Shown: positions 1-8,360 of the stretch, in pieces
Layout of the letters: each line of letters begins with the position of its first letter
Numbering within the stretch: position 1 is the stretch's first letter
Source: Collinsella sp.
GTDB lineage: Bacteria > Actinomycetota > Coriobacteriia > Coriobacteriales > Coriobacteriaceae
Assembly: GCA_019414055.1 (NCBI GenBank)
Contig: DXMV01000011.1
Location: 1 to 64,000 of the forward strand
Length of the DNA: 64,000 bases
Direction of reading: 5' to 3'
Notes under the pieces: model-generated
Databases searched by the model: none
Told to the model about the DNA's origin: nothing
What the model saw: the letters and a program-made list of their open reading frames with translations, nothing else
Made by a program: the position numbers and the translations under genes

Positions 1-2
1 GC

Positions 3-122
3 TTCGAGGACTTCAAGCGCGACCTGGAGGGGTACATAGTCCATTGGAACACGCGGCGCAGGCAGGTAAGATTGAAGGGCCTGACGCCGGAGGAGTTCCG
101 GGACCGGGCCCTTGCGGCGTAG
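3..122 (+). mobile_element. IS3-family transposase, C-terminal end (cut by window edge)
   Basis: The frame is open from the window edge to TAG at 120-122 and gives 39 residues. It has the tail typical of IS3/IS150 OrfB integrases: a YIVHWNTRR stretch (the end of the DDE integrase core, where these proteins carry Y-x3-YN-x-KR) followed by LKGLTPEEFRDRA, which matches the usual LKGMSPxxYR ending. The family moves DNA by a DDE-type cut-and-join reaction. No terminal inverted repeat can be recognised in the 70 bases that follow. Whether the element is intact cannot be judged from here. Confidence 0.8.
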
Positions 123-158
123 TCGCTATTTATTCAGTCCAGGTTTCGGGGCGCAGTT

Positions 159-180
159 CACTGTCCCCTTTGTGGTGGTG
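159..180. repeat. Half of a GGGAC-core hairpin
   Basis: The segment has the right half (GTCCCCTTTGTGGTGG) of the palindrome found complete at 32046, 33003, 34580 and 34986, but the complementary left arm is missing. It begins 37 bases after the transposase stop, so the left arm may have been lost when the insertion element arrived. Confidence 0.6.
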
Positions 181-194
181 CGAAGGGAGGGCGT

Positions 195-737
195 GTGGCC
201 GATCTGTATTTGGTGCGGCATGGGCAGACCGAGCTCAATGTGAAGAACATTTTGCAGGGCTGGCACGATTCGCCACTTACGGCGCGCGGGCGCGAGCAAG
301 CGCTGGCGACGCGTGCGGCGTTCGAGGACCGCGGCGTGACCTTTGACCATGTGTATTCGTCTCCGTTGGGGCGGGCGCGGTGTACGGCAGAGTTTATCGT
401 TGGCGAGGGTCGTTCCATAGAGCTGGTCGATGAACTGCGCGAGTGGCATTTGGGTTCGTTGGAGGGCACATCAAATCGCGAGATGCCGGCGCAACCCTGG
501 GGCGATTATCCGGTGGCCTTTGGTGGCGAGTCGGAAAGTGAGCTTCGCGCACGTATGGTCGCGGCGCTGTCCCGCATTATGGCCCGGCCCCGGCACGACT
601 GCGTGCTGGCCGTCTCCCACGGCTCGGCCTGCCAGGAGTTTCTTGAGTATGTGACTGGCGGGGGAGAGCTGCCCGACAACGGTGCCGTGCTTCATTTTGG
701 CTATTGTGACGGGGCGTTTTCGCTCTTGGGTTGGTAA
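195..737 (+). CDS. Histidine phosphatase family protein (phosphoglycerate mutase-like)
   Basis: A 180-residue protein of the histidine phosphatase superfamily. The RHG motif (R8-H9-G10) carries the phospho-accepting histidine, E83 in LREWHLG fits the acid residue, and the second catalytic histidine is H142 in the SHGSA motif. Such enzymes remove phosphate from small metabolites or, less often, move it between carbons; the substrate cannot be read from the sequence. The start is GTG, chosen because GGGAGG lies at 185-190. The next gene is a paralogue starting 17 bases after this stop, so the two are probably co-transcribed and arose by tandem duplication. Confidence 0.88.
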   Translation: MADLYLVRHGQTELNVKNILQGWHDSPLTARGREQALATRAAFEDRGVTFDHVYSSPLGRARCTAEFIVGEGRSIELVDELREWHLGSLEGTSNREMPAQPWGDYPVAFGGESESELRARMVAALSRIMARPRHDCVLAVSHGSACQEFLEYVTGGGELPDNGAVLHFGYCDGAFSLLGW

Positions 738-754
738 CGAACGAAAGGACCCCT

Positions 755-1390
755 ATGAATAAAGATCTGTATCTGGTCCGTCATGGACAGACGATATTCA
801 ACCTTAAGCGTATCATTCAGGGGTGGAGTGATTCGCCGCTTACGCAGTTGGGTTGCGACCAGGCGGCGCGCGCCGGCATGTTTTTACGTGCGCGCGGCAT
901 TGAGCCCGATCATGCCTACACCTCCACGCTTCATCGCACCGAGCAGACTATCGCCAACTTGTGGCCGGGCTTGGCGTACGAGCGCCTGGACGGCCTGCGT
1001 GAGTGGTTCTTTGGCGACTTTGAGGCCGAGCGCGTGATGCTCATGCCCGAGCGCCCGTGGCGCGACTTCTATTGCCAGTTTGGCGGCGAGGGCCAGATGC
1101 AGGTGCGCGAGCGCATGGTGGCGACGTTGACCGAGCTTATGCAGCGTCCGGACCATGCGTGCGTGCTCGCGGTAAGCCACGGGTCGGCTATCAAGGAGTT
1201 TATGGATTACGTGAAGGGCGCGGCGGCAGACGAGCGTGACCGTGTGCCGGGCAACTGCTCGGTGCTGCATTTTGCGTTTGACGACGAGGCCGGTACGTTT
1301 GAGCTGATTGAGATTTTTACGCAGGAGGATTACGCGCGCGAGCTGGGGCTTGAGCCGTTGGTGGCGGCAGGGAGCCCGCAGCGCGGGTAG
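755..1390 (+). CDS. Histidine phosphatase family protein, tandem paralogue
   Basis: A 211-residue paralogue of the preceding gene, with R9-H10-G11 near the start, LREWFFGDFE near residue 81 and the second histidine at H142 in SHGSA. The C-terminal tail is about 30 residues longer than in its neighbour. An in-frame ATG at 731 lies inside the preceding gene; the ATG at 755 is preferred because GAAAGGA sits 5 bases upstream. Both copies share the GWxDSPLT motif seen in phosphoglycerate mutase-like and alpha-ribazole-phosphatase-like enzymes, but nothing nearby points to cobalamin synthesis. Substrate unknown. Confidence 0.88.
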   Translation: MNKDLYLVRHGQTIFNLKRIIQGWSDSPLTQLGCDQAARAGMFLRARGIEPDHAYTSTLHRTEQTIANLWPGLAYERLDGLREWFFGDFEAERVMLMPERPWRDFYCQFGGEGQMQVRERMVATLTELMQRPDHACVLAVSHGSAIKEFMDYVKGAAADERDRVPGNCSVLHFAFDDEAGTFELIEIFTQEDYARELGLEPLVAAGSPQRG

Positions 1391-1392
1391 TG

Positions 1393-2076
1393 TTAGAACC
1401 GCGCGATTTGGTGAGTGAGCAGGCCCGTTGGAACCTGCGGCGCGCCGCCGCTGACCTGCGCGGTGGGGAACAGCGCGGCAACGGTAAAGTTGAACGGCTC
1501 TTTGCCCGTGTAGGTGCCGACTGTGCGGGCGTCGTCTGCTAGGAGCTGCGCCGCCCCTGCCAGCGCGGCAGCGTAGGTGGGGTCGTCTGCCGGCGTCGGC
1601 TCCGGTGCCTGGTCGAGCATGGCTCGGATGGCGGCAACAGCGTCCTCGCGCTTGACTTCCCATATGCGATGCGTAATGCCGGTGGGGTCGGTGACGGCGT
1701 AGAGCGACGCACCCTCTTTGGCGGCGCCCAGGATGATATCCATGACGGGCGAGGCCTCGTAAGCGAGCGACACGGGACGAGGCTGAACTTTGAGTTCGGC
1801 GATCGCGTGCGCAGCGGCGGCCACGTCAGCGCTGGCATCGCCCTTGCCGCCCGCAAATACACTCGTCGGGCAAATCGCCACGACGCCCGTCACACGACCC
1901 GGCTCACCCGAGCATTCGTACACGTAATACGCCGCGCCTGGATCCTTGAGCATCAGGCCATCGGCAATGGCTCCGCGCAGAGCATCGTTGCCGTTCAGGA
2001 TGCTGCCCATTGCAGGCAGCGCTTCGAGCACGCGGTCCTGAGCCGGGCGGATGCAGGGAAACGGAAGAGCTTTCAT
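1393..2076 (-). CDS. DUF1015-like protein, short form
   Basis: A 227-residue protein beginning MKALPFPCIRP, which resembles the start of DUF1015 proteins (a Pro-Phe-x-GxRP opening), and containing a TDPTGITHRIWEV segment like the DG-x-HxLW region of that family. Family members are usually near 400 residues, so this is about half length; the central part appears to be missing although the reading frame is intact. DUF1015 genes often sit beside serA and serC, and here both lie within 6 kb on the same strand, which supports the assignment. Function unknown. GGACC about 6 bases before the ATG is a usable ribosome-binding site. Confidence 0.6.
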   Translation of the reverse strand: MKALPFPCIRPAQDRVLEALPAMGSILNGNDALRGAIADGLMLKDPGAAYYVYECSGEPGRVTGVVAICPTSVFAGGKGDASADVAAAAHAIAELKVQPRPVSLAYEASPVMDIILGAAKEGASLYAVTDPTGITHRIWEVKREDAVAAIRAMLDQAPEPTPADDPTYAAALAGAAQLLADDARTVGTYTGKEPFNFTVAALFPTAQVSGGAPQVPTGLLTHQIARF

Positions 2077-2115
2077 GGGCGGTCCTAACGCGCGAATCGG
2101 TTTGTTCGCGGCTTA

Positions 2116-3336
2116 TTATGCCCCAACTTGGCCGCATGCGTCCCAGAGCGTGTTGTCGGCGAGCGCGATGAGCACGTTTTGGCAGCGAACGATATCGGCA
2201 TGGGGCACATATTCGTTGGGCTTGTGCGCGAGCGCGAGCGAGCCTGGGCCATAGCTCATGCAGTTGCGGTTACCCGTCTTGCCGGCAATGACGGCAGTGT
2301 CGGTGTAGCCGGTAAAGAAGCCGACGGCCGTGTCCATGCCCGTAACGCTGTCGGCGGCATGCTTGAGTGCAGCCAGAAGGGGAGAGTTCGGGTCGCGCTC
2401 GATGGCGGGGCGGTCGCCTGTCACGGTATAGCTGCCATGGCAGCCGGGGACCGCGGCCTCGGCGACGGCGATGGCCTGCTCTACCATGCGCGTCACGGTG
2501 GCCGTATCGGTCGGCGGGGTCAGGCGCATATCGACCCAGACCTTGGCGTGATCGGGCACGACATAGGGACGGTAGCCACCCTCGATCTGTCCAAACGTGA
2601 TGGTCGATGGCCCCAGCTCATCGTGTACGGGCAGCGCCATGAACGCGCGGCGTAACGCGCAGACGACCTCGGCCATGGCGGCGACGGCATCCGCGCCCTT
2701 CCAGGGCTGGCTCGCATGCGCCGTCACGCCAGCCATTTCAATCTCGAACCACGTGCGCCCCTTGTGCGCTACCTGAATCTGTCTGTCGGTGGGCTCGGTA
2801 TCCAGCACCCATTCGCGCGAGCATACCCATCCGGCATCGATGGCGGCCTCGGAGCCGCGCATAAAGTCCTCTTCGTCGACCGAGCAGATGAGCGAAAAGC
2901 CGCGGCGGGGCAGCGCGCCATCCGCCGCCACGCGCTCGAGCGTATGGACCAGTGCGGCAATGGCGCAGGCCAGGCCGCCCTTCATGTCGCAGGCGCCCCG
3001 GCCATAGAGCTTGTCGTTGCGCACAACTGCCCCAAGCGGTGCGATGTCCGCGTCCCAGCCGTCGCCCAAGGTGACGGTATCCATGTGGCAGATGTAGACG
3101 AGCCGTGGCTCGTCGCTCAAACCGGGCACGGTGATCATAAGGTTGCGGCGTCCGGGGAGCACCTCAAGCTCCTCAACCCGTATGGCATCGAGTGTCGGGT
3201 GGTTCAACCGTGCCAGCCGTTCCTCAACCAGCGCTTTGATATACCGCTCAATTTCATCCTCATACGCGCCCGGGTCTGAGCTGTCAATCCGCACAAGCTC
3301 CTGCGCAAGCCGCCAGGCAAAGTCCTCATCAACCAT
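2116..3336 (-). CDS. M20-family metallopeptidase (ArgE/DapE-like)
   Basis: A 406-residue di-zinc amidohydrolase. H84 and D86 (CHMDTV) form the first metal motif, D117 in GRGACDMKG is the bridging aspartate, E155-E156 in the VDEE motif give the general base and a metal ligand, and a late histidine lies in LAHKPNEYV. The dimerisation domain sits between roughly residues 190 and 310. The family removes acyl or peptidyl groups from amino acids, as in ArgE, DapE and carboxypeptidase G2; the substrate is not evident. The start at 3336 is chosen over an ATG ten codons upstream because GAGG lies just before it. Confidence 0.88.
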   Translation of the reverse strand: MVDEDFAWRLAQELVRIDSSDPGAYEDEIERYIKALVEERLARLNHPTLDAIRVEELEVLPGRRNLMITVPGLSDEPRLVYICHMDTVTLGDGWDADIAPLGAVVRNDKLYGRGACDMKGGLACAIAALVHTLERVAADGALPRRGFSLICSVDEEDFMRGSEAAIDAGWVCSREWVLDTEPTDRQIQVAHKGRTWFEIEMAGVTAHASQPWKGADAVAAMAEVVCALRRAFMALPVHDELGPSTITFGQIEGGYRPYVVPDHAKVWVDMRLTPPTDTATVTRMVEQAIAVAEAAVPGCHGSYTVTGDRPAIERDPNSPLLAALKHAADSVTGMDTAVGFFTGYTDTAVIAGKTGNRNCMSYGPGSLALAHKPNEYVPHADIVRCQNVLIALADNTLWDACGQVGA

Positions 3337-3490
3337 ATGCAACCTCACAATCAGTCTGCTTTCCAAACCGATTGTAAGCCTCCCGAGAGATTCGTGACGT
3401 GCGCGCAGCAGTATTTACCGTTCGCAGGCCGAGCCAGCGCGTTTGCCGTCCGAGCGGGTTCACAAACGGCGCGGTGGGTACGTAGCCTTT

Positions 3491-4540
3491 ATGGACGACA
3501 TGCTGTGCGACATATCTGCCTTCCGGTATCACCGGATACCTCCACAGGTCTTGGCGATAATGCCGGACCTGCCCGATTCTGCGGACGATCCGCGCAGGGA
3601 GCGCCTTTGCGAGCATCCGCTCGTCGCGCAATTCCTGGGCACCCCGTTACACGTTTTGGCGCAGGGCAGCTGCGGACGTAAGGGCGATCGCATTGTCAGG
3701 CATGTTTGGAACGGGGAGAGGCCGTTTGGCTCCGTGCGGCAGACAGGGTTTGGCCTCGATGTCGCGTCCCCGCTCTTTACCCTGCTGTCCCTGGCTTCCT
3801 CGGTCTCAAACGAGCGTCTGATTATGTGCATGTATGAGATGTGCGGCACCTTTGCCGTGTGCAAGATTGCGCCTCAGGTAAAGTCGGCACTTGTGCAGGC
3901 ATATGGGGGCCGGTGGGGTGACGCACGGTTGGGCTGGGAAAACGTAAAGGATGTCTCGGGGAGTCCAGCGGACTTGTGGAAACGACCGCCCTTGATCGAG
4001 CTCTCTGAGCTTGCAGAGTACGTCGATAAGATCCGGGGGCTCCGCGGCGCTAAATCGTTCATACGAGCCGCGAAATGCATTACGGGGGTGGTGGCATCGC
4101 CGCTCGAGGTCCAGGCATCGATGCTGTTTGGCCTTACGAGGTTGCGCGGCGGCGAAGGGCTGCGCCTTACCAATAACGTTGAGATTCGTATGACGCGCAG
4201 TGCCCGCCTGATTTCGGGGCTTGATAGGCGCTATGCCGATATTTTGCTGGCAAATAAGGACGGTAGTCGAGAGTGTCTGGTTGAATGCCAAGGTAAAGCC
4301 ATTCATGGATCCATAGAATCCAAGATTTCGGACTCCGACCGAACGACGGCGCTGCAAGCGATGGAATATCCCGTCGTTTTGATGACCTATGGTCAGCTGG
4401 CCGACTCCGATGCCTTCCGCGTGGTGATGGAGCTCATCATGTCCTATCTCGATGTGCCGCTGAAAGACAAGACACCGCGGCAGCAGGAGCTCGAACGGCG
4501 GCTTCGTGAGGAGATTTTTATCGATTGGGCGGAAATGTAG
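3491..4540 (+). CDS. Uncharacterised protein, possible PD-(D/E)xK-type fold near the C terminus
   Basis: A 349-residue protein that I do not recognise. An in-frame TTG at 3443 would add 16 residues; neither start has a strong ribosome-binding site. The visible features are an N-terminal half with several Cys residues, and near the C terminus a YADILL stretch followed about 12 residues later by ECQGK, then a helix and the hydrophobic strand PVVLMTYGQL. That order of acidic residue, strand with E-x-x-x-K and a following helix is compatible with a PD-(D/E)xK nuclease fold, but this is inference from pattern only. It is a stand-alone gene facing the minus-strand ser genes. Confidence 0.55.
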   Translation: MDDMLCDISAFRYHRIPPQVLAIMPDLPDSADDPRRERLCEHPLVAQFLGTPLHVLAQGSCGRKGDRIVRHVWNGERPFGSVRQTGFGLDVASPLFTLLSLASSVSNERLIMCMYEMCGTFAVCKIAPQVKSALVQAYGGRWGDARLGWENVKDVSGSPADLWKRPPLIELSELAEYVDKIRGLRGAKSFIRAAKCITGVVASPLEVQASMLFGLTRLRGGEGLRLTNNVEIRMTRSARLISGLDRRYADILLANKDGSRECLVECQGKAIHGSIESKISDSDRTTALQAMEYPVVLMTYGQLADSDAFRVVMELIMSYLDVPLKDKTPRQQELERRLREEIFIDWAEM

Positions 4541-4613
4541 TCGCGCGGGTGGAAAACGGTCGCGTGAACTAGAGTTTTGGGCGCGAAAAAGGCTTCAGTT
4601 TCGCCTTGGAAGG

Positions 4614-4802
4614 GCTTTAAAAATACTATCCAAAACAAGTTGTTTCGGAAAATCGACAGTCAACTTGAATGTGATATATAGAGATCGATTTTTACCTACT
4701 AAAGCCCCTGATAAAGCTGTTTATCAAAGCAGGTGTGCTCAGTGATTTGGGTGGGACTGTCGATTATCCGAAAAAACTTATTATGGATAGCATTTTCAAA
4801 AC
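4614..4802. repeat. Inverted-repeat element E (about 190 bases)
   Basis: Two arms of about 48 bases (4614-4661 and 4755-4802) are complementary with few mismatches; the inner 25 bases on each side (4637-4661 and 4755-4779) differ at two positions. The interior, read on the minus strand, has a CAAATC...GAGCACAC stretch also seen in element A at 24134. No coding sequence is visible. It fills most of the 349-base gap between the orphan gene and serA. Confidence 0.7.
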
Positions 4803-4819
4803 CAGCCGGAGCAACGAAA

Positions 4820-4850
4820 TCGGCCCCCGTTTCGTTAAAACGGGGGCCGA
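4820..4850 (-). terminator. Strong hairpin after serA
   Basis: A perfect 13-base-pair stem (4820-4832 with 4838-4850) around a 5-base loop, rich in G and C. It lies 40 bases past the serA stop on the minus strand. The run of T expected after an intrinsic terminator is weak on both sides, so it may act in both directions. Confidence 0.7.
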
Positions 4851-4889
4851 ATGGGCTTCATGGACTGCCTCGCAGGCTTGGCGCCGGCG

Positions 4890-6053
4890 CTATTTGATCA
4901 CGCGCACGCGATACATCGACGGAATCTGCTTGAGCGCCTCGATGGTGCTGCTGTCCAGGTGCTCGTCGGTGTCGAACATGGTGTAGGCGTTTTCGCCAGC
5001 GGACTCGTTGGTCATACGCTGCACGTTGGCATTGTCCTTGGCCAGGATTGCCGTGATCTGGCCGATCATGTTAGGAACGTTGGCGTGCAGGCAGGCGATG
5101 CGGCTTGCGGCGCGCGCCTTGCCCATGCTGCAAGCGGGGTAGTTGACGCTGTGCGCGATGTTGCCGTTCTCCAGGTAATCCTTGAGCTCGCTGATGGCCA
5201 TATCAGCACAGTTGGCCTCGGCCTCGCCAGTGCCGGCGCCCGAGTGCGTGGTGATAAACGTGTTGGGCATCTTGACGGTCTTGGGCGTGGCAAAGTCGCA
5301 GCTAAACCAGCTCAGCTTGCCCTCGCGCAGGGCAGCGTCGACGGCGTCCTCGTCAATGATGGTTTCGCGCGCGTAGTTGATGAGCACGGCGCCCGGGGCC
5401 AGCAGGTTAATCTGCTCGGTGCTGATCATGCCGATGGTGTCGGCCTTGCTGGGCACGTGCACGGTGAGGTAGTCGCAGCCGCGGCACAGATCCTCGAGCG
5501 TGCCCACGCGCTGCACCTCGCGGCTCAGCACCCACGCGTGCTCGACGGAAATGAACGGATCATAGCCGTAGACGTCCATGCCCAGGTCGACGCAGGCGTT
5601 GGCGACCTTGGAGCCCACGTTGCCCAGGCCGATGACGCCGATGCGCTTGCCCTTGAGCTCGCGGCCCACAAAGGCCTTCTTGGCTTTTTCGGCATCGACC
5701 TGAATCTCGGGGTCGTCGGCGTTGTCACGCACCCAGTTCATCGATTGCACCACGCCGCGGCTCGAGAGCACCAGCATGCCCAGGACGAGCTCCTTGACGG
5801 CGTTGCTGTTGGCGCCAGGGGAGTTAAAGACGACGACGCCCTTCTTGGCGTACTCCTCGACGGGGATGTTGTTGACGCCGGCGCCGCAGCGGGCGATGGC
5901 GCGGATGCCCTCGGGCAGCTCGTAGCCGTGCAGGTCGGTGGAGCGCATCAGGATGGCATCGGCCTCCTCGGCGGTGCCCACAAACTCGTAGCCCTCGCCA
6001 AACTCGACCTTGCCGTCCTTGGTGATGTCGTCGATGGTTTTGATCTTGCGCAT
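4890..6053 (-). CDS. serA: D-3-phosphoglycerate dehydrogenase
   Basis: A 387-residue NAD-dependent enzyme that oxidises 3-phosphoglycerate, the first step of serine synthesis. The Rossmann motif GLGNVG is at residues 142-147. The catalytic set can be traced as Arg in NYARETIIDEDAV and His in ITTHSGAGTGEA. A C-terminal ACT regulatory domain (from about residue 315, ANVPNMIGQITAILAKDNANV) suggests feedback control by serine, as in other ACT-containing forms. TAAGGAG precedes the ATG. It follows serC by 69 bases on the same strand, so the two are probably one transcript ending at the 4820-4850 hairpin. Confidence 0.95.
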   Translation of the reverse strand: MRKIKTIDDITKDGKVEFGEGYEFVGTAEEADAILMRSTDLHGYELPEGIRAIARCGAGVNNIPVEEYAKKGVVVFNSPGANSNAVKELVLGMLVLSSRGVVQSMNWVRDNADDPEIQVDAEKAKKAFVGRELKGKRIGVIGLGNVGSKVANACVDLGMDVYGYDPFISVEHAWVLSREVQRVGTLEDLCRGCDYLTVHVPSKADTIGMISTEQINLLAPGAVLINYARETIIDEDAVDAALREGKLSWFSCDFATPKTVKMPNTFITTHSGAGTGEAEANCADMAISELKDYLENGNIAHSVNYPACSMGKARAASRIACLHANVPNMIGQITAILAKDNANVQRMTNESAGENAYTMFDTDEHLDSSTIEALKQIPSMYRVRVIK

Positions 6054-6122
6054 GAAAAACTCCTTAGCGGATTTGTTTATAACAAGTGGTCTGAGGTGGC
6101 TGGTCAGCCCGCGCGTTGCGGG

Positions 6123-7247
6123 CTAGTTAGATCGCGGACTCAAACTATGCTGCGCTTCGAAGTCCTTCATGTACGAGGCCAGTGCCTGCGCGTCTTCCAT
6201 GGTTACGGCGTTGTAGACGCTGGCGCGCATGCCACCCACCAGGCGATGACCCTTGACGTTTTGAATCTGGTGCTCGGCCGCGCCTGCGACAAAGGCGGAG
6301 TCGAGCTCGGCATCGCCGGTACGGAACGTGACGTTGGCGATGGAGCGACTGTCTGTCTGCGCGGTGCCGTGGAATAGTTTGCTGTTCTCGAGCAGGTCGT
6401 AGAGCAGGTTGGCCTTGGCCCAGTTGCGCTCGGCCATAGCGACAAGTCCGCCGGTCTGCTCAACCCAACGGAACACCTTACCGCACACGTAGATGCCAAA
6501 GGTGTTGGGCGTGTTGAGCATGGAGCCCTTGGCGGCCTGGGTCTTAAGGTCCATGTACTGCGGCGTCTGCGCAAAGGCGGGGGCATCGGCGATCAGGTCA
6601 TCGCGCACGATAACCACGGTGACGCCCGCGGCACCGGCGTTTTTCTGCGCGCCGGCGTAGATGAGTCCGTAGCGCTCAACGTCGAGCGGCTGCGACAAAA
6701 AGCAGCTCGAGACATCGGCGACCAGCGGCACGTCGCCGCAGTTGGGCAGCTCGTGGTACATGGTGCCAAAGATGGTGTTGTTCTGGCAGATGTAGACGTA
6801 GTCGAGCCCGTCTCCCGCGGCCTCGGCGGCAATGCGCGCGTTTATGTCGGCCATGTCGGGGATGCGGTCGAAGTTGGTGTCCTCGGAGCTCGCGAGCAGC
6901 ACGGCCTCGCCGTACTTGGCGGCCTCCTTGTATGCCTTGTTGGCAAAGTTGCCGGTGACGACGTAGCCGGCGCGGCCGCGGCGCATGAGGTTCATCGGGA
7001 TGCCCGCAAACTGCAGCGTGGCGCCGCCCTGCAAAAACAGGACACGGTAGTTGTCGGGGATGCTCAGCAGGCGGCGCAGGGCGGCCTCGGCGTCGTCGAT
7101 GATCTGCTGGTACATGCTAGATCGATGACTCATTTCGAGCACGGACATGCCGCAACCGCGGTAGTCCATCATCTCGTCGGCGATTTCGGCGAGCACGCTT
7201 GTGGGCAGCGCGGCCGGGCCAGCTGAGAAGTTGTGCACACGTGTCAT
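6123..7247 (-). CDS. serC: Phosphoserine aminotransferase
   Basis: A 374-residue PLP enzyme of aminotransferase class V that converts 3-phosphohydroxypyruvate to phosphoserine. The start NFSAGPAALP is diagnostic, and K202 in YAGAQKNAGAAG is the PLP-binding lysine. It is the upstream gene of a serC-serA pair. GAGGGGGA precedes the ATG. No serB phosphatase is in the window; the two histidine phosphatases at 195-1390 are possible but unproven candidates for that last step. Confidence 0.95.
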   Translation of the reverse strand: MTRVHNFSAGPAALPTSVLAEIADEMMDYRGCGMSVLEMSHRSSMYQQIIDDAEAALRRLLSIPDNYRVLFLQGGATLQFAGIPMNLMRRGRAGYVVTGNFANKAYKEAAKYGEAVLLASSEDTNFDRIPDMADINARIAAEAAGDGLDYVYICQNNTIFGTMYHELPNCGDVPLVADVSSCFLSQPLDVERYGLIYAGAQKNAGAAGVTVVIVRDDLIADAPAFAQTPQYMDLKTQAAKGSMLNTPNTFGIYVCGKVFRWVEQTGGLVAMAERNWAKANLLYDLLENSKLFHGTAQTDSRSIANVTFRTGDAELDSAFVAGAAEHQIQNVKGHRLVGGMRASVYNAVTMEDAQALASYMKDFEAQHSLSPRSN

Positions 7248-7553
7248 CTTCTAGTTCCCCCTCGTAGTCGTTTGAACGTTCGGGATACTTTAGCACAGTG
7301 GAGCGCCGGACGCGACCGCATCACGGTAAAACTCGAGTGAGCTGCTATGATTTACAGGATGGTTACATGGGGGAGGGTTGTCTTGAGGCTCGCATCTGAT
7401 CCGCATCTGCCTTCATTCTATGTTGAGTGTAGCGGAGGGTGGGGACAGATTCACAAATGCGGTTGTCTAGCAAGTGTGATTTGGGTCGACCTCGTCAAAG
7501 CTTCTGAGCTGCGAAAATAACCGTTGACCGGATTTAATTTTGTTGCTCAACAT

Positions 7554-7585
7554 TTGACACTCTGGGCGTGGTAACTTTTTTACCA
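7554..7585 (+). promoter_or_regulatory. Possible operator and promoter element upstream of BREX
   Basis: A perfect palindrome, TGGTAA-N5-TTACCA, lies at 7569-7585, just downstream of a TTGACA hexamer at 7554-7559. A -10 hexamer at standard spacing is not convincing; a TATGAT is at 7591-7596, which would place the palindrome over its -35 region. A dimeric repressor or activator site is a reasonable reading. No WYL-type BREX regulator gene lies upstream. The rest of the 461-base gap between serC and brxA holds no gene that I can support. Confidence 0.4.
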
Positions 7586-7599
7586 ACAGGTATGATTAT

Positions 7600-7645
7600 T
7601 GTCATGTGCGCCGCGCCTGCCTGCCGGGTTGCGGCGCACTTGTGA
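7600..7645 (+). promoter_or_regulatory. Hairpin in the brxA leader
   Basis: GTGCGCCGC (7606-7614) pairs perfectly with GCGGCGCAC (7631-7639), and flanking TGTCA and TGACA extend the stem after a small bulge. It lies between the putative operator and the brxA ribosome-binding site. No T-run follows, so it is more likely a structured leader than a terminator. Confidence 0.5.
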
Positions 7646-7674
7646 CAGCCTTTGACACCCTTGGAGCGTGCACT

Positions 7675-7709
7675 GTGGATGTAACCACAAAAAGCGTTCG
7701 GGGGGGGGG
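7675..7709 (+). promoter_or_regulatory. Upstream GTG start plus G10 tract at the brxA 5' end
   Basis: GGAG (7663-7666) is followed after 8 bases by GTG (7675), which opens a frame VDVTTKSVR and runs into ten consecutive G (7700-7709). With ten G this frame is one base out of register with brxA; with nine G it would continue directly into VLTREQF. The last G of the run is also the G of the GTG at 7709. A homopolymer this long in a 5' coding region is a classical slippage site. Confidence 0.65.
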
Positions 7710-8359
7710 TGCTCACCCGCGAGCAATTCCTCCCGCATGAGATGCGCATCGTCGCTGCCCTACGTACGCAGGGCGCAAGCGACGAGCAGGTCATTGTACG
7801 CGTAAAGAGCGATAACCTCTTTCAATATCCCACGGAGCGCATGGTCGCCAACCGCGCAACCGTGTGCCTTCGCCGCCTCGACGCCATGGTGCCCACGGAC
7901 GCCGCGTGCGCCGCGCGCGGCATCGACCCCAATACTGCCGCCGAGGCCGCGTTATCCCTAACCGGCCTTATGGCATCTGGTACTCCCACGCAGGCGGACC
8001 AGGCCATCTTTTACAGCATGATCTGCCGCTACGACATCGTGCGCGAGCTCGTGCTTGTCGAGGTGGGGGAGCGTCTGCAAAACTTCGACTATGCCTTCAC
8101 GGCGGCTGACCTCAACGCCTTTATGACGCGCTTTACCACGGAGTATCCGGATGCCGCCCGCTGGACCGAGTCCACGGTCACGCGCATCAAGGGCTCGCTT
8201 CGTCAGACGCTTCGCCATGCCGGCCTTATCGGCGAGAGCAAGGGTCCGGAGTCCGAACGCCTTTCCCTGCTCTTCCTTGATCCCGATGTTGAGCAGGCCC
8301 TGGTGCAGCTGGGCGAGCAGCCGCTTATCGCGGCCCTTACCGGCAGGGCGGTGATGTAG
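7709..8359 (+). CDS. brxA: BREX protein BrxA (DUF1819)
   Basis: A 216-residue protein from the GTG at 7709. The family assignment rests on the opening REQFLPHEMRIVAALRTQG, the LFQYPTERMVANRATVCLRRL region, its length, and its place as first gene of a BREX operon. BrxA is a small helical DNA-binding protein needed for BREX defence in some systems; its exact role is unsettled. The start used here has only the poly-G run as a ribosome-binding site. The better site and start at 7675 are out of frame in this sequence. If the run had nine G, about 11 residues (VDVTTKSVRGG) would be added, resembling the usual family N terminus. As sequenced, translation may be weak or off. Confidence 0.88.
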   Translation: MLTREQFLPHEMRIVAALRTQGASDEQVIVRVKSDNLFQYPTERMVANRATVCLRRLDAMVPTDAACAARGIDPNTAAEAALSLTGLMASGTPTQADQAIFYSMICRYDIVRELVLVEVGERLQNFDYAFTAADLNAFMTRFTTEYPDAARWTESTVTRIKGSLRQTLRHAGLIGESKGPESERLSLLFLDPDVEQALVQLGEQPLIAALTGRAVM

Positions 8360-8360
8360 C

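Noticed and set aside
4851..6377. 508-residue open frame on the plus strand opposite serA and serC
   Set aside because: It lies antisense to two clear enzymes, has no family features, and is explained by GC-rich codon bias on the other strand.
7534..7794. 86-residue minus-strand frame upstream of brxA as an antitoxin or regulator
   Set aside because: It overlaps brxA, has no ribosome-binding site, and shows no helix-turn-helix.
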